Part shown: positions 7,790-16,219 of the stretch, piece by piece
Position numbering within the stretch: position 1 is the first letter of the stretch
Layout of the letters: every line of letters begins with the position of its first letter
Source of the DNA: G963704535 sp963704535
GTDB taxonomy: Bacteria; Chloroflexota; Chloroflexia; Chloroflexales; Roseiflexaceae
Reading direction: 5' to 3'
Length of the DNA stretch: 64,000 nt
Assembly (NCBI GenBank): GCA_963704535.1
Contig: OY969916.1
Location: forward strand, 8,246,001-8,310,000
Position numbers and translations under genes: made by a program
Notes under the pieces: generated by a model
Seen by the model: the letters and a program-made list of their open reading frames with translations, nothing else
The model's database searches: none
Told to the model about the DNA's origin: nothing

Positions 7790-8333
7790 CCTCGTCCCTC
7801 GTCAACGCGATCGCCTCGGCTTGGGTCGCGCAGCGCGCCCCGCCGGCGCTGACGTACCCGTGGACGCGGGCCGGGTTGCCGGCGACGACCGCGTGATCGG
7901 GCACATCCCTGGTGACGACCGCGCCAGCGCCGACCAGCGCCCAGCGGCCGATCGTGACGCCGGCGATGACGATCGCGCCGGCGCCGATCGCCGCGCCGTA
8001 GCGAACACGCGTCGGGCTGACCTCCCAATCGTCGGCGCCCTTCAGCGCCCCGTCTGGGGTGATCGCGCGCGGCAACTTGTCGTTGGTGAAGATCGCATGC
8101 GGCCCGACGAACACGCCATCTTCGATCGTCAGGCCGTGGTAGAGCGAGGCGTTATTCTGAATCTTGACGTTGTCACCGATCGCGACGTCGAAGTCAATAT
8201 AGACATTTTTGCCGACGATACAGTTGCGGCCCAGCCTGGCCCGTTCGCGGATCTGCGCGGCATGCCAGATGCGGGTGCCCTCGCCGATCACAGCCGCCGG
8301 CGATACCTCGGCGCTGGGATGGATGGTGCTCAT
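7770..8333 (-). CDS. Left-handed beta-helix N-acetyltransferase (WbpD-like)
   Basis: 187 residues. Start at ATG 8333 (MSTIHPSAEVSPAAVIG) with GGAG seven bases upstream; the longer open frame only reads through a hairpin repeat. The chain is a series of hexapeptide repeats (VIGEGTRIWHAAQI, CIVGKNVYIDFDVAIGDNVKI, AAIGAGAIVIAGVTIGRWALVGAGAVVTRDV) ending in VAGNPARVHGYV, typical of acetyltransferases acting on UDP-3-amino-sugars such as WbpD/WlbB. It probably N-acetylates the amine made by the adjacent aminotransferase. Its C-terminus is built from the AATTCTC array, suggesting the repeat has eroded or replaced the original end. Confidence 0.85.
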   Translation of the reverse strand: MSTIHPSAEVSPAAVIGEGTRIWHAAQIRERARLGRNCIVGKNVYIDFDVAIGDNVKIQNNASLYHGLTIEDGVFVGPHAIFTNDKLPRAITPDGALKGADDWEVSPTRVRYGAAIGAGAIVIAGVTIGRWALVGAGAVVTRDVPDHAVVAGNPARVHGYVSAGGARCATQAEAIALTRDEEIGIEN

Positions 8334-8359
8334 GGGGTGCTCCGATGTTCTCAGAGACT

Positions 8360-8445
8360 GGTTGAAAAGGGGGAGTTTGAGGGGGCTTCCCCTCAAGAAT
8401 CTCCTTTCAACCACGGAACTCCTGCGACAAATGGGCTTTCAAACA
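8360..8445. repeat. TTGAGGGG hairpin element with extended right flank
   Basis: GAAAAGGGGGAGTTTGAGGG, loop, TCCCCTCAAGAATCTCC, followed by a flank CAACCACGGAACTCCTGCGA that recurs nearly unchanged at 53795-53830 (after the DUF11 gene) and in part at 46880. The mobile or amplified unit is therefore longer than the hairpin itself. It lies upstream of the WbpD-like gene on the other strand. Confidence 0.75.
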
Positions 8446-8581
8446 GTCTCTCAGCCGTGGGGTGGCGCTGCGCCGGAGTGGGCACGGCGCCATCCCACAG
8501 CCGAAGAAAGGGACGGGTACCTCCCACGCTGAGTGTAGTGGAGGGTGATGAAGATCAGATGACGGATCAGGGCTGCCAGGC

Positions 8582-8956
8582 TTAATATTCCTCGACGGCG
8601 TCGTGGATGTGGTGCAGCCGCGCGACGCGACCGGAGCGATCGATGTCGATCGCGATGACGTCGATTCGCCAGGCGCTGTGCTCCGGTGTGTCAGTCGCCT
8701 CCAAGTAGGCGTAGGCCAGCGCGATCAGCCGTTCCTGCTTGCTGCGACCGACCGACGCCTCGGCGCTGCCGGCGCTGTCGCCCCGGCGTGTGCGTACCTC
8801 GACGAAGACCAGGGTTGCCCCATCGCGCAGCACCAAGTCCAGCTCGCCGCTAGCGCAGCGCCACTTGCGCGCCAGCACCTGGTAGCCCTGCTTGGTCAGG
8901 TGGGCCGCCGCTACCTGCTCGCCGAAGTCGCCAAGCTTTCTGCGTTGGTCGGGCAT
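8582..8956 (-). CDS. yraN: YraN-family (UPF0102) endonuclease-like protein
   Basis: 124 residues from ATG 8956 (MPDQRRKLGDFGEQVAAAHL); upstream codons in the open frame come from a repeat region. Family features: GDFGEQVAAAHLTKQGY at the N-terminus and GELDLVLRDGATLVFVEVRTR, the D-ExK type nuclease core of the UPF0102 Holliday-junction-resolvase-like fold. The cellular role is not established in most bacteria; a DNA-processing function is generally assumed. It is a monocistronic minus-strand gene, flanked by about 120 nt without recognisable features (8457-8581) and by a heptamer array. Confidence 0.9.
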   Translation of the reverse strand: MPDQRRKLGDFGEQVAAAHLTKQGYQVLARKWRCASGELDLVLRDGATLVFVEVRTRRGDSAGSAEASVGRSKQERLIALAYAYLEATDTPEHSAWRIDVIAIDIDRSGRVARLHHIHDAVEEY

Positions 8957-9004
8957 AGATGCGCTTATCAGGGACTCAGAAATTGTCAACGTCCCGGCGG
9001 TGGC

Positions 9005-9078
9005 CTGAAACGTGAAACGTGTAGAGGCGTATGATAATCCGCCTCTACGCGCATCACGTTTCACGTTTCACGGTTTAC
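9005..9078. repeat. Mirrored CGTGAAA heptamer array
   Basis: GAAACGTGAAACGTG, a middle segment GTAGAGGCGTATGATAATCC with its own GAGGCG/CGCCTC stem, then CATCACGTTTCACGTTTCACG. It forms a long two-part hairpin between gdhA and yraN. The same word occurs at 42526-42580. Confidence 0.85.
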
Positions 9079-9099
9079 TGGCGCCAGGGGTGGGGCGTA

Positions 9100-10353
9100 T
9101 TATGGATAAATACCGCGCGTTATCGTCGCCTGCGCCACACGATCGACCGCGATCAGGTACGCCGCCGTGCGCATATGCACCTTGCGCTCATGGGCGGTCC
9201 GTAGCACCTGCTGGAACGCACCGACCATGATCCGGTCGAGCTGTGCATTGACCTCGCGCTCGGTCCAGAAAAACTCCTGGAGCCCCTGGACCCACTCGAA
9301 GTAGCTGACGGTTACGCCGCCGGCGTTGGCCAGGATGTCGGGGATGATGAACACACCGCGGTCGTACAGGATCTCGTCGGCGTCGGGGGTGGTCGGGCCA
9401 TTGGCGGCCTCGCCGATGATCCGCGCCTTGATCCGACCGGCGTTGCGGGCGGTGATCTGATTCTCCAGCGCCGCTGGGATCAGGACATCGCAAGGAAGCT
9501 CAAGAAGCTCCTGGTTGGTCACACGGTCGGCGCCTGGGAAGTCGACCACGGAGCCGGTGCGCGCCTTGTGCGCCAGGAGATCGCCGATCGGCAGGCCGCT
9601 GCGGTTGTAGATGCCGCCCCGGCTGTCGCTCACGGCCACGATCGTCGCGCCGATCTCGTTTAGCAGTTGGGCGCTGATCGCGCCGGCGTTGCCGAAGCCT
9701 TGGATAGCCACCTTGGCGCCGGTGATGTCGAAGCTGAGATCCTTGGCCGCTTCACGCAGGATATAGACCAGGCCGCGCGCGGTTGCCTCGTTGCGACCGT
9801 GCGAGCCGCCGATGTTGAGCGGCTTGCCGGTCACGACCGCCGGTACGGTGTGGCCGCTGTGCATGGAGTAGGTGTCCATGATCCAGGCCATCACCTGGGG
9901 CGTGGTGCCGACGTCGGGAGCCGGAATGTCCCTGTCGGGGCCGATCAGGAGGCTGACCTCGGTGGTGTAGCGGCGCGTCAGGCGCTCCAGCTCGCTGAGC
10001 GAGAGCTTCTTCGGGTCGAGGATCACGCCGCCCTTCGCGCCGCCGTAGGGGATGTTGACTGTGGCGCACTTCCAGGTCATCCACATGGCCAGCGCGCGGA
10101 CTTCGTTAAGTTCGACCGACGGGTGGTAGCGGATGCCGCCCTTGGCCGGGCCGCGGTTGATATTGTGCTGGATCCGAAAGCCGGTAAAAACCTCGATGCG
10201 TCCGTCGTCCATCTTGACCGGGAAGTTGACGGTAAGCTCGCGTTGGGGAACCCGCAGGACCTGACGTAGCCCTGGGTCGAGGTTGAGTATGTCGGCGGCG
10301 ATGTCGAACTGCCGTTGGGCGTTGACGAAAGGATTCTCGCGTTCGGTTTCCAT
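9100..10353 (-). CDS. gdhA: Glutamate dehydrogenase (Glu/Leu/Phe/Val dehydrogenase family)
   Basis: 417 residues from ATG 10353, with GAGGAGG eight bases upstream. It interconverts glutamate and 2-oxoglutarate plus ammonia in the cytoplasm using NAD(P). N-terminal dimerisation domain: GGIRYHPSVELNEVRALAMWMTWKCA and PYGGAKGGV, whose second lysine is catalytic. C-terminal Rossmann domain: VAIQGFGNAGAISAQLL, AVSDSRGGIYN, IGEAANGPTTPDAD, NAGGVTVSYFEWVQ. Length and motifs are complete. The whole family shares these motifs, so glutamate specificity comes from overall similarity. A TTGACA hexamer lies on the minus strand near 10495-10490 in the 240-nt upstream region. Confidence 0.93.
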   Translation of the reverse strand: METERENPFVNAQRQFDIAADILNLDPGLRQVLRVPQRELTVNFPVKMDDGRIEVFTGFRIQHNINRGPAKGGIRYHPSVELNEVRALAMWMTWKCATVNIPYGGAKGGVILDPKKLSLSELERLTRRYTTEVSLLIGPDRDIPAPDVGTTPQVMAWIMDTYSMHSGHTVPAVVTGKPLNIGGSHGRNEATARGLVYILREAAKDLSFDITGAKVAIQGFGNAGAISAQLLNEIGATIVAVSDSRGGIYNRSGLPIGDLLAHKARTGSVVDFPGADRVTNQELLELPCDVLIPAALENQITARNAGRIKARIIGEAANGPTTPDADEILYDRGVFIIPDILANAGGVTVSYFEWVQGLQEFFWTEREVNAQLDRIMVGAFQQVLRTAHERKVHMRTAAYLIAVDRVAQATITRGIYP

Positions 10354-10592
10354 AGAACTTGCCTCCTCATTGAGTGTATGACCGCCAGGATCATCGTGGA
10401 CGACATTGTCCTGAAAGGGTGTCCTTGCTCGTGGACTACGGACAAGCCACGACATTGATACGACAGATGTTCACAGATATTTACGACGTTGTCAAGGGGC
10501 GTAAATCAATAGTCTCCGTATCACTCCCTGGTTTCCCGTCACCTCTGGAGGGTTCTATAGAGGGAAACGCGCGGCGTCGCGCGTCCAAAAGG

Positions 10593-10982
10593 TCATTCTC
10601 GCGATTTGTCGAGCACTTGGTCGGCGCGCAGCCGCCGGCGCTCGGCGTACCACCAGTGCAGCCGCCGGCGCTGCCGTGAGACCCGCTGCTGGCCGCGCAG
10701 CGCCAGCCGGCCCACCGGCCCGACGACCGGCGTGGGCAGTGCGGCCCAGCGCCGCAAGAACAGCTTGCAGCGGACGCTGGTCCAGCGGATCAGCCAGTTG
10801 CGCCGCCCGACCAGCGCGATGCCGATCACCAAGAACAGCACCCCCTGGAGCAGCGGCAGCACCAGGCCGACGAGCCCCAGGATGATGAAGATCCAGCCAA
10901 TGACCTGCCGCGTCACCGGCCAGATCATATGCCATACACGCACCAGAGTTCGCCAGTTTGAGCTTTGTCGTGTTTGTTCCAT
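10593..10982 (-). CDS. Small membrane protein, PGPGW-like
   Basis: 129 residues. A basic and aromatic N-terminus is followed by two closely spaced membrane segments (VIGWIFIILGLVGLVLPLL and GVLFLVIGIALVG), then an Arg-rich cytoplasmic tail of about 70 residues. The arrangement resembles the PGPGW family of small membrane proteins, in which a Pro-Gly hairpin joins two helices; here the hairpin reads LPLLQG. No enzymatic motif is visible. The function is unknown. It stands alone, 240 nt upstream of gdhA on the same strand. Confidence 0.7.
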   Translation of the reverse strand: MEQTRQSSNWRTLVRVWHMIWPVTRQVIGWIFIILGLVGLVLPLLQGVLFLVIGIALVGRRNWLIRWTSVRCKLFLRRWAALPTPVVGPVGRLALRGQQRVSRQRRRLHWWYAERRRLRADQVLDKSRE

Positions 10983-11081
10983 AGTTTCAGTATAGCACAG
11001 CCGACGGGGAAGGTCACTCCCATTGGATACGGGAGTCTTACGCCTTAGACGATTGGCTGCGCGCGGGTGTTGCCCGCACTG

Positions 11082-12662
11082 CTAGCGACCGAGCACGCGC
11101 CGTACCAGGGCCCGCTCCTCGGCGCCGAAGGCGCCCAGGATCCATAGCGCGGCCAGGTAGACCGGCGGGGCCACGACCGCCGCCGCCAGCCAGCTCACCC
11201 GTGTGATCGCGAGCATGGCTGCGCCCATGACCAGGGCGGCAACGGCCGGGCGCCAGGCCAGCGCGAACAGCGGCTGCTGCGCCTGCTCCCGGCGCAGCAA
11301 GGGGAGAAACATGAGATAGAGGATGACTTCCGAGAGGATCGTGAGCGTACTTGCGGCGTAGATGCCGTAGAGCGGGATCAGCAGCAGATTGGCCACCAGG
11401 TTGAACAGGGACATGGCCGCGAACGCGCGGGTGATCGCACTCTGGCGGTTCAGCGCGATCAGGACGTACTGAGTCAGCCCATTCACGTAGGAAAGCGGCA
11501 AAAACCAGATCAAAATCGCCAGCGCCCGGTCGGAAACCTGCAAGAACATGGGCGCGTCCTGTTGGCCGACAAACAGCCGTACCAGGTCCGAGGCCAGCAC
11601 CGTCGTCCCCACGGCGATCGGGAAAGCGGCCAGCAGGAGCACCTGGAGCGTCAGCCGGTAGGCCCGGCTGAACATCGCCCGGTCGCCCTCGGCCGAGCGC
11701 GCGATCAACGGGAAGACCGCGCCGGTCAGCAGCGGCGGGAGGATGAGCGCGACATTGAGCACGCGGTAGGGCATGCGATACTGGGCAACAGTCAGGTCGT
11801 CGGTGAACGCGCGCAGGATAAACGAGTCGAATGAAAACGCCACGTTAATCAGCAGGCTATTAAGGAGTAGGGGAAATGCCGGGCGCAGCAGCGTGCGGGC
11901 GAAGCGGCCATCCCAACGCAGACCTGGGCGGAACAGCAGCCGCACGTGCAGTGCCAGCAGGATCAGCGATGTCAGCGTGGTGGTGCCCACCGCAGCCCAG
12001 GCCAGGCCGATCACGCCCCAGCCGGCCAGCAGCACACCCACGCGCGCGAAGACGCTGACGATCTGGGTGAGCAGCTCAACCGCCGCCGGGATCTCCAGCC
12101 GCTCGCCGGCGTTGAACAGCGCGGTGACGACGTTGTTATACGCTGCTGGGAAGAGCGAGAGGCACAGGATCAGGATCGCGGCCGCGCTGTCTGGGCTGAG
12201 CGCCTGCGCGTCCGGCAGCACGACCGCCAGGCCGCCGTAGACGCCGATGAACGCCGCCGCTAGCGGCAGGGTGAGCAGCGAAAAACCCCAGCGCATCAGC
12301 AGCGTCGTGCTGAAGTAGCGTGGACCTTCGTCCGGCCGGCGCGCCACCTCGCGGGTCAGCAGGGTGCCCAGCCCGAAGTCGGCGAAGGTGCCCAGGTACT
12401 GGACGACCAGCAGCGCGGCGAGATCGTACTGGCCGATCGATTCGGGCCGCAGCAGCCGATACAGAACCAGCGCGAACGCCATGTCGATCGCCCGGACGAT
12501 CATGCGTACGGCGGTCGGGATCGCGCTGTTCTTGACCACCCGGCGCGCGGTGTTCCCGGCGTCCTCGCGGTAGTAGCGCCGCCACAGCAGCGCGGCGGCA
12601 ATGAGCAGCGGCAGCAGCGCGGCGGTGCCCAGCAGGAAGAGCTTGATGCGATCGGTAAGCAT
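11082..12662 (-). CDS. Polysaccharide/lipid-linked oligosaccharide flippase (MATE/MVIN-like)
   Basis: 526 residues with about fourteen hydrophobic segments. The start is typical of Wzx-type exporters (RRVVKNSAIPTAVRMIVRAI, then GQYDLAALLVVQYLGTFADF and GLGTLLTREVARRP). Such proteins move undecaprenyl-linked sugar units across the cytoplasmic membrane for assembly outside. The nearby RmlC-like, DegT and WbpD-like genes fit a glycan pathway, but no polymerase or ligase gene is adjacent. An extra N-terminal hydrophobic segment (residues 8-27) precedes the domain. It reads away from the large tandem repeat that lies upstream. Confidence 0.87.
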   Translation of the reverse strand: MLTDRIKLFLLGTAALLPLLIAAALLWRRYYREDAGNTARRVVKNSAIPTAVRMIVRAIDMAFALVLYRLLRPESIGQYDLAALLVVQYLGTFADFGLGTLLTREVARRPDEGPRYFSTTLLMRWGFSLLTLPLAAAFIGVYGGLAVVLPDAQALSPDSAAAILILCLSLFPAAYNNVVTALFNAGERLEIPAAVELLTQIVSVFARVGVLLAGWGVIGLAWAAVGTTTLTSLILLALHVRLLFRPGLRWDGRFARTLLRPAFPLLLNSLLINVAFSFDSFILRAFTDDLTVAQYRMPYRVLNVALILPPLLTGAVFPLIARSAEGDRAMFSRAYRLTLQVLLLAAFPIAVGTTVLASDLVRLFVGQQDAPMFLQVSDRALAILIWFLPLSYVNGLTQYVLIALNRQSAITRAFAAMSLFNLVANLLLIPLYGIYAASTLTILSEVILYLMFLPLLRREQAQQPLFALAWRPAVAALVMGAAMLAITRVSWLAAAVVAPPVYLAALWILGAFGAEERALVRRVLGR

Positions 12663-12717
12663 GCCTGGGATTATAACAAATCTTTGTTGAGTTCCTTTTG
12701 TTGCTCGTAGTCCGTGG

Positions 12718-13072
12718 TGGAAAGAGGATCTTGAGGGGCGGCCCCCTCAAACTCCCCCTTTCAGATGTGGAAAGAGGATCTTGAGGGGCGGCCCTCTCAA
12801 ACTCTCCCTTTCAGATGTGGAAAGAGGATCTTGAGGGGCGGCCCCCTCAAACTCCCCCTTTTCAGATATGGAAAGAGGATCTTGAGGGGCGGCCCCCTCA
12901 AACTCCCCCTTTTCAGATATGGAAAGAGGATCTTGAGGGGCGGCCCCCTCAAACTCCCCCTTTTCAGATATGGAAAGAGGATCTTGAGGGGCGGCCCCCT
13001 CAAACTCCCCCTTTTCAGATATGGAAAGAGGATCTTGAGGGGCGGCTCCCTCAAACTCCCCCTTTTCAAACA
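12718..13072. repeat. Seven-copy tandem array of the TTGAGGGG hairpin element
   Basis: Units beginning AAAGAGGATC start at 12721, 12771, 12821, 12872, 12923, 12974 and 13025, so the period is 50-51 nt. Each unit holds CTTGAGGGGCGGCCCCCTCA, a near-perfect hairpin, and ends in ACTCCCCCTTTTCAGAT. The copies are almost identical, showing recent amplification. Open frames run through it on both strands, but they only reflect the 51-nt period. It separates the flippase gene from the MBL-like gene. Confidence 0.93.
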
Positions 13073-13076
13073 GCTT

Positions 13077-13916
13077 CTACGGAGATCGCTCCGTCACGAT
13101 CCACGATCGAGACCCGTCGCTGATCCATTCGATCGTTCCGTCGAGTTGCTCGTGGTAGAGTGCAGCGCCGCCGATCGACCGCTCGGCGAAGGTTAGCAGG
13201 GCCGGTCGGTCGGCTTGGGTGCCGTCGGTAAGCACCATTGCTCGTGGGCGTAGCGCGGCTACGATGCCGGCGCCGGGGTCGCGCTGCCAGGGGAACACCA
13301 GGAGCGTGGCGGGTCGCGGCCCGCCGGCGGCGATCGTTTCCTCGTCGCCCCCGCCACCGCTGTGATCGAAGACCACGCTGGTCGCGCCGTAGTCGAGCCG
13401 CAGCACCAGGCCGGCCTCATCGCCGTCGCCGGTGGCTAGGACGCGCAGGGTTGCGCCGCCCAGGTCCAGCCGGTCGCCGGCGCGGGCGCGGCGGATCGGG
13501 GTGCCCTGGTCGCCGAGCAGCCGCAGCCAAGCGTCGAGCGTTGGCCCGCGCTTGGCCGTCGGCGGCGCCACCGCGAACCCGGCCCGGTAGCGCTCCAGCG
13601 CGGCGACTTGGCCGGGGAGCCGGGCGCTGTCAACGTTCGTCAGCACGACGATGTCGAGCGTGCGCTGCCAGAACGGCATGTGGCGGCCCAGCGCCGCAGC
13701 CAGCGCGGCCGGGTCGCCGCCGCCGTCGATTAGCACCCAGCTGCCGGTCGGCGTCTGGATCAGCGCGGCGTCGCCCTTGGCAACGGGAAAGATAACGTGA
13801 AGCCGGCCATCGGTTCGGGCGCGCCAGGCCAGCGCGGCGAGCGCCGCGATCACCAGCACACTCTGGATGAGTAGCGCACGTCTACGACCGGCGGGGGCAT
13901 GCGAGTGGTGTGTCAT
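13077..13916 (-). CDS. ComEC-C-terminal-like metallo-beta-lactamase-fold protein lacking metal ligands
   Basis: 279 residues with an N-terminal membrane anchor (ALLIQSVLVIAALAALAW). It resembles the soluble MBL domain of ComEC: VAKGDAALIQTPTGSWVLIDGG is the usual DVGQGDAxLIxxPxG..LIDGG start. Where active members have THxHxDHxGG, this one has VVLTNVDSARLPGQ, so the zinc-binding His and Asp residues are missing. Later segments (LRLDYGATSVVFDHSGGG) follow the fold but not the catalytic residues. Probably a non-catalytic, membrane-anchored descendant; function unknown. Its 3' end lies 5 nt from the seven-copy array. Confidence 0.7.
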   Translation of the reverse strand: MTHHSHAPAGRRRALLIQSVLVIAALAALAWRARTDGRLHVIFPVAKGDAALIQTPTGSWVLIDGGGDPAALAAALGRHMPFWQRTLDIVVLTNVDSARLPGQVAALERYRAGFAVAPPTAKRGPTLDAWLRLLGDQGTPIRRARAGDRLDLGGATLRVLATGDGDEAGLVLRLDYGATSVVFDHSGGGGDEETIAAGGPRPATLLVFPWQRDPGAGIVAALRPRAMVLTDGTQADRPALLTFAERSIGGAALYHEQLDGTIEWISDGSRSWIVTERSP

Positions 13917-14020
13917 CGTTCGGCACGGGCATGTTGCGATCGTTCGGATCGTCGAGATTACTATCGTCGATGGTATCGTACTCGATCGCCGTTACCCGGA
14001 TGGGCATGATGGAGTGGTGC

Positions 14021-14049
14021 TTGCTTGATCGGGCGCCGCCTGTTATCAT
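14021..14049 (+). promoter_or_regulatory. Candidate sigma-70-type promoter for the Ser/Thr kinase gene
   Basis: TTGCTT at 14021-14026, a 17-nt spacer, and TATCAT at 14044-14049, about 39 nt before the kinase ATG. The spacing is ideal, but each hexamer deviates from consensus. Confidence 0.5.
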
Positions 14050-14087
14050 CTTCAGAGACTTAAAAGTCTGTTTATCGCAGGGGTTTG

Positions 14088-15944
14088 ATGGCCGCGCCGC
14101 AATGCTACTATTGCACCGCTCCGATCAGCGCGTCGGTTGAGCAGTGCCCCAACTGCCGCCAGCCGCTGGTCCTGCACAACCGCTACCGGCTGGAGCGGGT
14201 GGTTGGCATGGGCGGCTTTGGCGTGGTCTATGCGGCTATGGACCTGCGGCTCAACCGCCCCTGCGCGGTCAAAGGGGTCGCCTCAGTCTCGCTCGCCGAT
14301 CAGAGACGAATTGAGGGTGAGGCCAGCATCTTGAGCCGCTATGCCTCGCAGTTCCCCTTTATCCCCGATGTCTACAATATCTGGAGCGACCAGGGCCAGA
14401 CGTTCCTGGTGATGGAGTACATCGACGGCGAGACGCTCGACCGGCTGCTGGTGCAGCCCTGGGCGTCGGCGCAGGTCGAGGAGTTTCTGCGTACGCAGCT
14501 TGGTTACCTGGCGCAGCTCCACGCCGTCGGCATTATCCACCGCGACCTGAAGCCGCAGAACATCAAACGCACGTCGTGGGGGCGCTATGTGCTGCTTGAT
14601 TTTGGGATCGCGAAGCAGGGCGCGGTGACGATGACCGCCGCCAAGGCGCTCTCGCCCGATTATGCGTCGCCCGAGCAGGTCAGCGGGCACCACACCGATG
14701 GGCGCTCCGACCTCTACAGCCTAGCGGCCACTGCCTATCACCTGCTGACCGGGCACCCGCCGGTCAATGTGCTCGTGCGCCTCAGTACCGGCGCGGCGCC
14801 TGAGCCGCCCACGCGGGTTGTGCCTGGTGTGTCGGGCGTGCTGGAGGCGATGCTGCTGCGGATGCTGGCGTTGGAGCCGGCCGATCGACCGGCGAGCGCG
14901 CAAGAGGCCTTGTGCCAGCTCACCGGCGAGGACGCTGCCCCGATGCCGCTGTCTCCATCCCAGCCTGGCCCGGATGGCCACCGCAATCAGGCCGCGCCGT
15001 CGCCTATAGCCATCCCGCCCGACGACCGCGACCGGCCCACGTTGCTGCCATCGGCTGTGTCGCTCCGGCCACCCGGCCAGCACCAGGCCGCGCCGCCGGT
15101 GGCCGCCAATGCCCGCGAGCAAGTCCTCGCGGAACTCCCGACCCAATCAGTTGCGCTTCACGAGGCTCCGACGACGGCTGTAAATCAGCGGCGCCCGGCT
15201 CAACGTAGCCGCTGGCTGTGGGGCGGCGTTCCGGCCGTCGCCCTGGTGTTTGCGCTGGCCTGGGCCTACCAGGCCAGGGCTACCGATGCCACCTGGACCC
15301 AAGCGACCCAGACTGCCCAGGCGCGTCAGCAACAGGAGACGGCGCAGAGTGTGCGGGCCACCCAGACGGCGGTGATGGGGCAGACGGCGCAGGCGCTGCT
15401 GCTGGCGCAGACGACCCAGACCGCGCAGGTGCTGCTGCTGGCGCAGACAATGCGGGCCGGACAGACAGCGCAGGCGGCGTGGCTCACACAGACCGCGCAG
15501 GTGACTGCGACCGTGGAGATGACCACGACAAGTCCCACCCGGACGGCGGCCCCGCGTCGCCGACCGACCAGCACGCCGACGGCGACGATCACCCCGATCC
15601 CGCCGACAGCCGTCCCGGTCGAGCCGACGCTCGCTCCGCCCGAGCCAGTGGACGAGCCGGTGGACGAGCCGGTGGACGAGCCGCGCCCCAAGAAATCGCC
15701 GACGCCGGTGCCGCCGACGCCGGTGCCGCCGACGCCAGTGCCGCCGACCGACGAGCCGACCGAAGAGTCGTACCCGCCGCCCGAGGAGCCGACCGACGAG
15801 CCGACGCCGGTGCCGCCGACGCCAGTGCCGCCGACGGACGAGCCGACAGACGAGCCGACACCGGAGCCTGCCGAGGAGCCGACTGACGAGCCGACATCGG
15901 AACCAACTGACGAGCCGACCAGCGAGCCGACACCTAACTCGTAA
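14088..15944 (+). CDS. Membrane-anchored Ser/Thr protein kinase with N-terminal zinc ribbon
   Basis: About 618 residues from ATG 14088, with AGGGG upstream. Order: zinc ribbon (CYYC and CPNC, residues 5-25); Hanks-type kinase domain, residues 32-280, with GMGGFGVVY (P-loop), AVKGV (ATP lysine), HRDLKPQN (catalytic loop) and DFG; a disordered Pro/Ala stretch; one membrane helix near residue 390 (GGVPAVALVFALAW); a Thr/Gln-rich segment; and a Pro/Thr/Glu repeat tail (EPTDEPTPVPPTPVPP units). All catalytic residues are present. The tail faces outside and may act as a spacer or wall-sensing stalk. The next gene encodes an FHA protein, the domain that binds phosphothreonine, so a kinase-FHA signalling pair is likely. 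Confidence 0.93.
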   Translation: MAAPQCYYCTAPISASVEQCPNCRQPLVLHNRYRLERVVGMGGFGVVYAAMDLRLNRPCAVKGVASVSLADQRRIEGEASILSRYASQFPFIPDVYNIWSDQGQTFLVMEYIDGETLDRLLVQPWASAQVEEFLRTQLGYLAQLHAVGIIHRDLKPQNIKRTSWGRYVLLDFGIAKQGAVTMTAAKALSPDYASPEQVSGHHTDGRSDLYSLAATAYHLLTGHPPVNVLVRLSTGAAPEPPTRVVPGVSGVLEAMLLRMLALEPADRPASAQEALCQLTGEDAAPMPLSPSQPGPDGHRNQAAPSPIAIPPDDRDRPTLLPSAVSLRPPGQHQAAPPVAANAREQVLAELPTQSVALHEAPTTAVNQRRPAQRSRWLWGGVPAVALVFALAWAYQARATDATWTQATQTAQARQQQETAQSVRATQTAVMGQTAQALLLAQTTQTAQVLLLAQTMRAGQTAQAAWLTQTAQVTATVEMTTTSPTRTAAPRRRPTSTPTATITPIPPTAVPVEPTLAPPEPVDEPVDEPVDEPRPKKSPTPVPPTPVPPTPVPPTDEPTEESYPPPEEPTDEPTPVPPTPVPPTDEPTDEPTPEPAEEPTDEPTSEPTDEPTSEPTPNS

Positions 15945-16068
15945 ACCTCTGCCCAAAACGACCTCGTGAAGGCCACATCGTTCTCCTATCCAATCTCCAT
16001 CTCGCCTCCATTGTGAAAAAATGTGAGTACGCTATCATCATATCGGGCCGACGAATCAAACCCTAGTG

Positions 16069-16160
16069 TTCCACCACAGTGGTTTTGCGGGGGTGGTTTG
16101 GAGGGGGTGGCCCCCTCCAAGCCTCCTCCACACCGCAAAATCTGTGTGGTCAACCACTAG
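16069..16160 (+). repeat. Nested hairpin repeat (TTTGCGG / TTGGAGGGGG), copy 1
   Basis: Outer stem TTTTGCGG/CCGCAAAA, inner stem TTGGAGGGGG/CCCCCTCCAA. A second copy in the same orientation is at 45024-45097. It lies in the 275-nt gap between the kinase and the FHA gene, where I see no gene. Confidence 0.8.
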
Positions 16161-16219
16161 TATGCCCGACGCTTGCCCATTGAGCGGGCGGCGCCGGTAG
16201 GAGCGGCGTGAGGTGCCTC

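Noticed and set aside
12765..13196. Open frames on both strands through the seven-copy array (KRGSLRGPPLKILF type peptides)
   Set aside because: The 51-nt period is a multiple of three, so frames stay open by chance; the peptides are identical repeats with no coding signature.
15147..15956. Arg-rich minus-strand frame opposite the kinase tail
   Set aside because: It mirrors the Pro/Thr/Glu coding repeat; no independent evidence.
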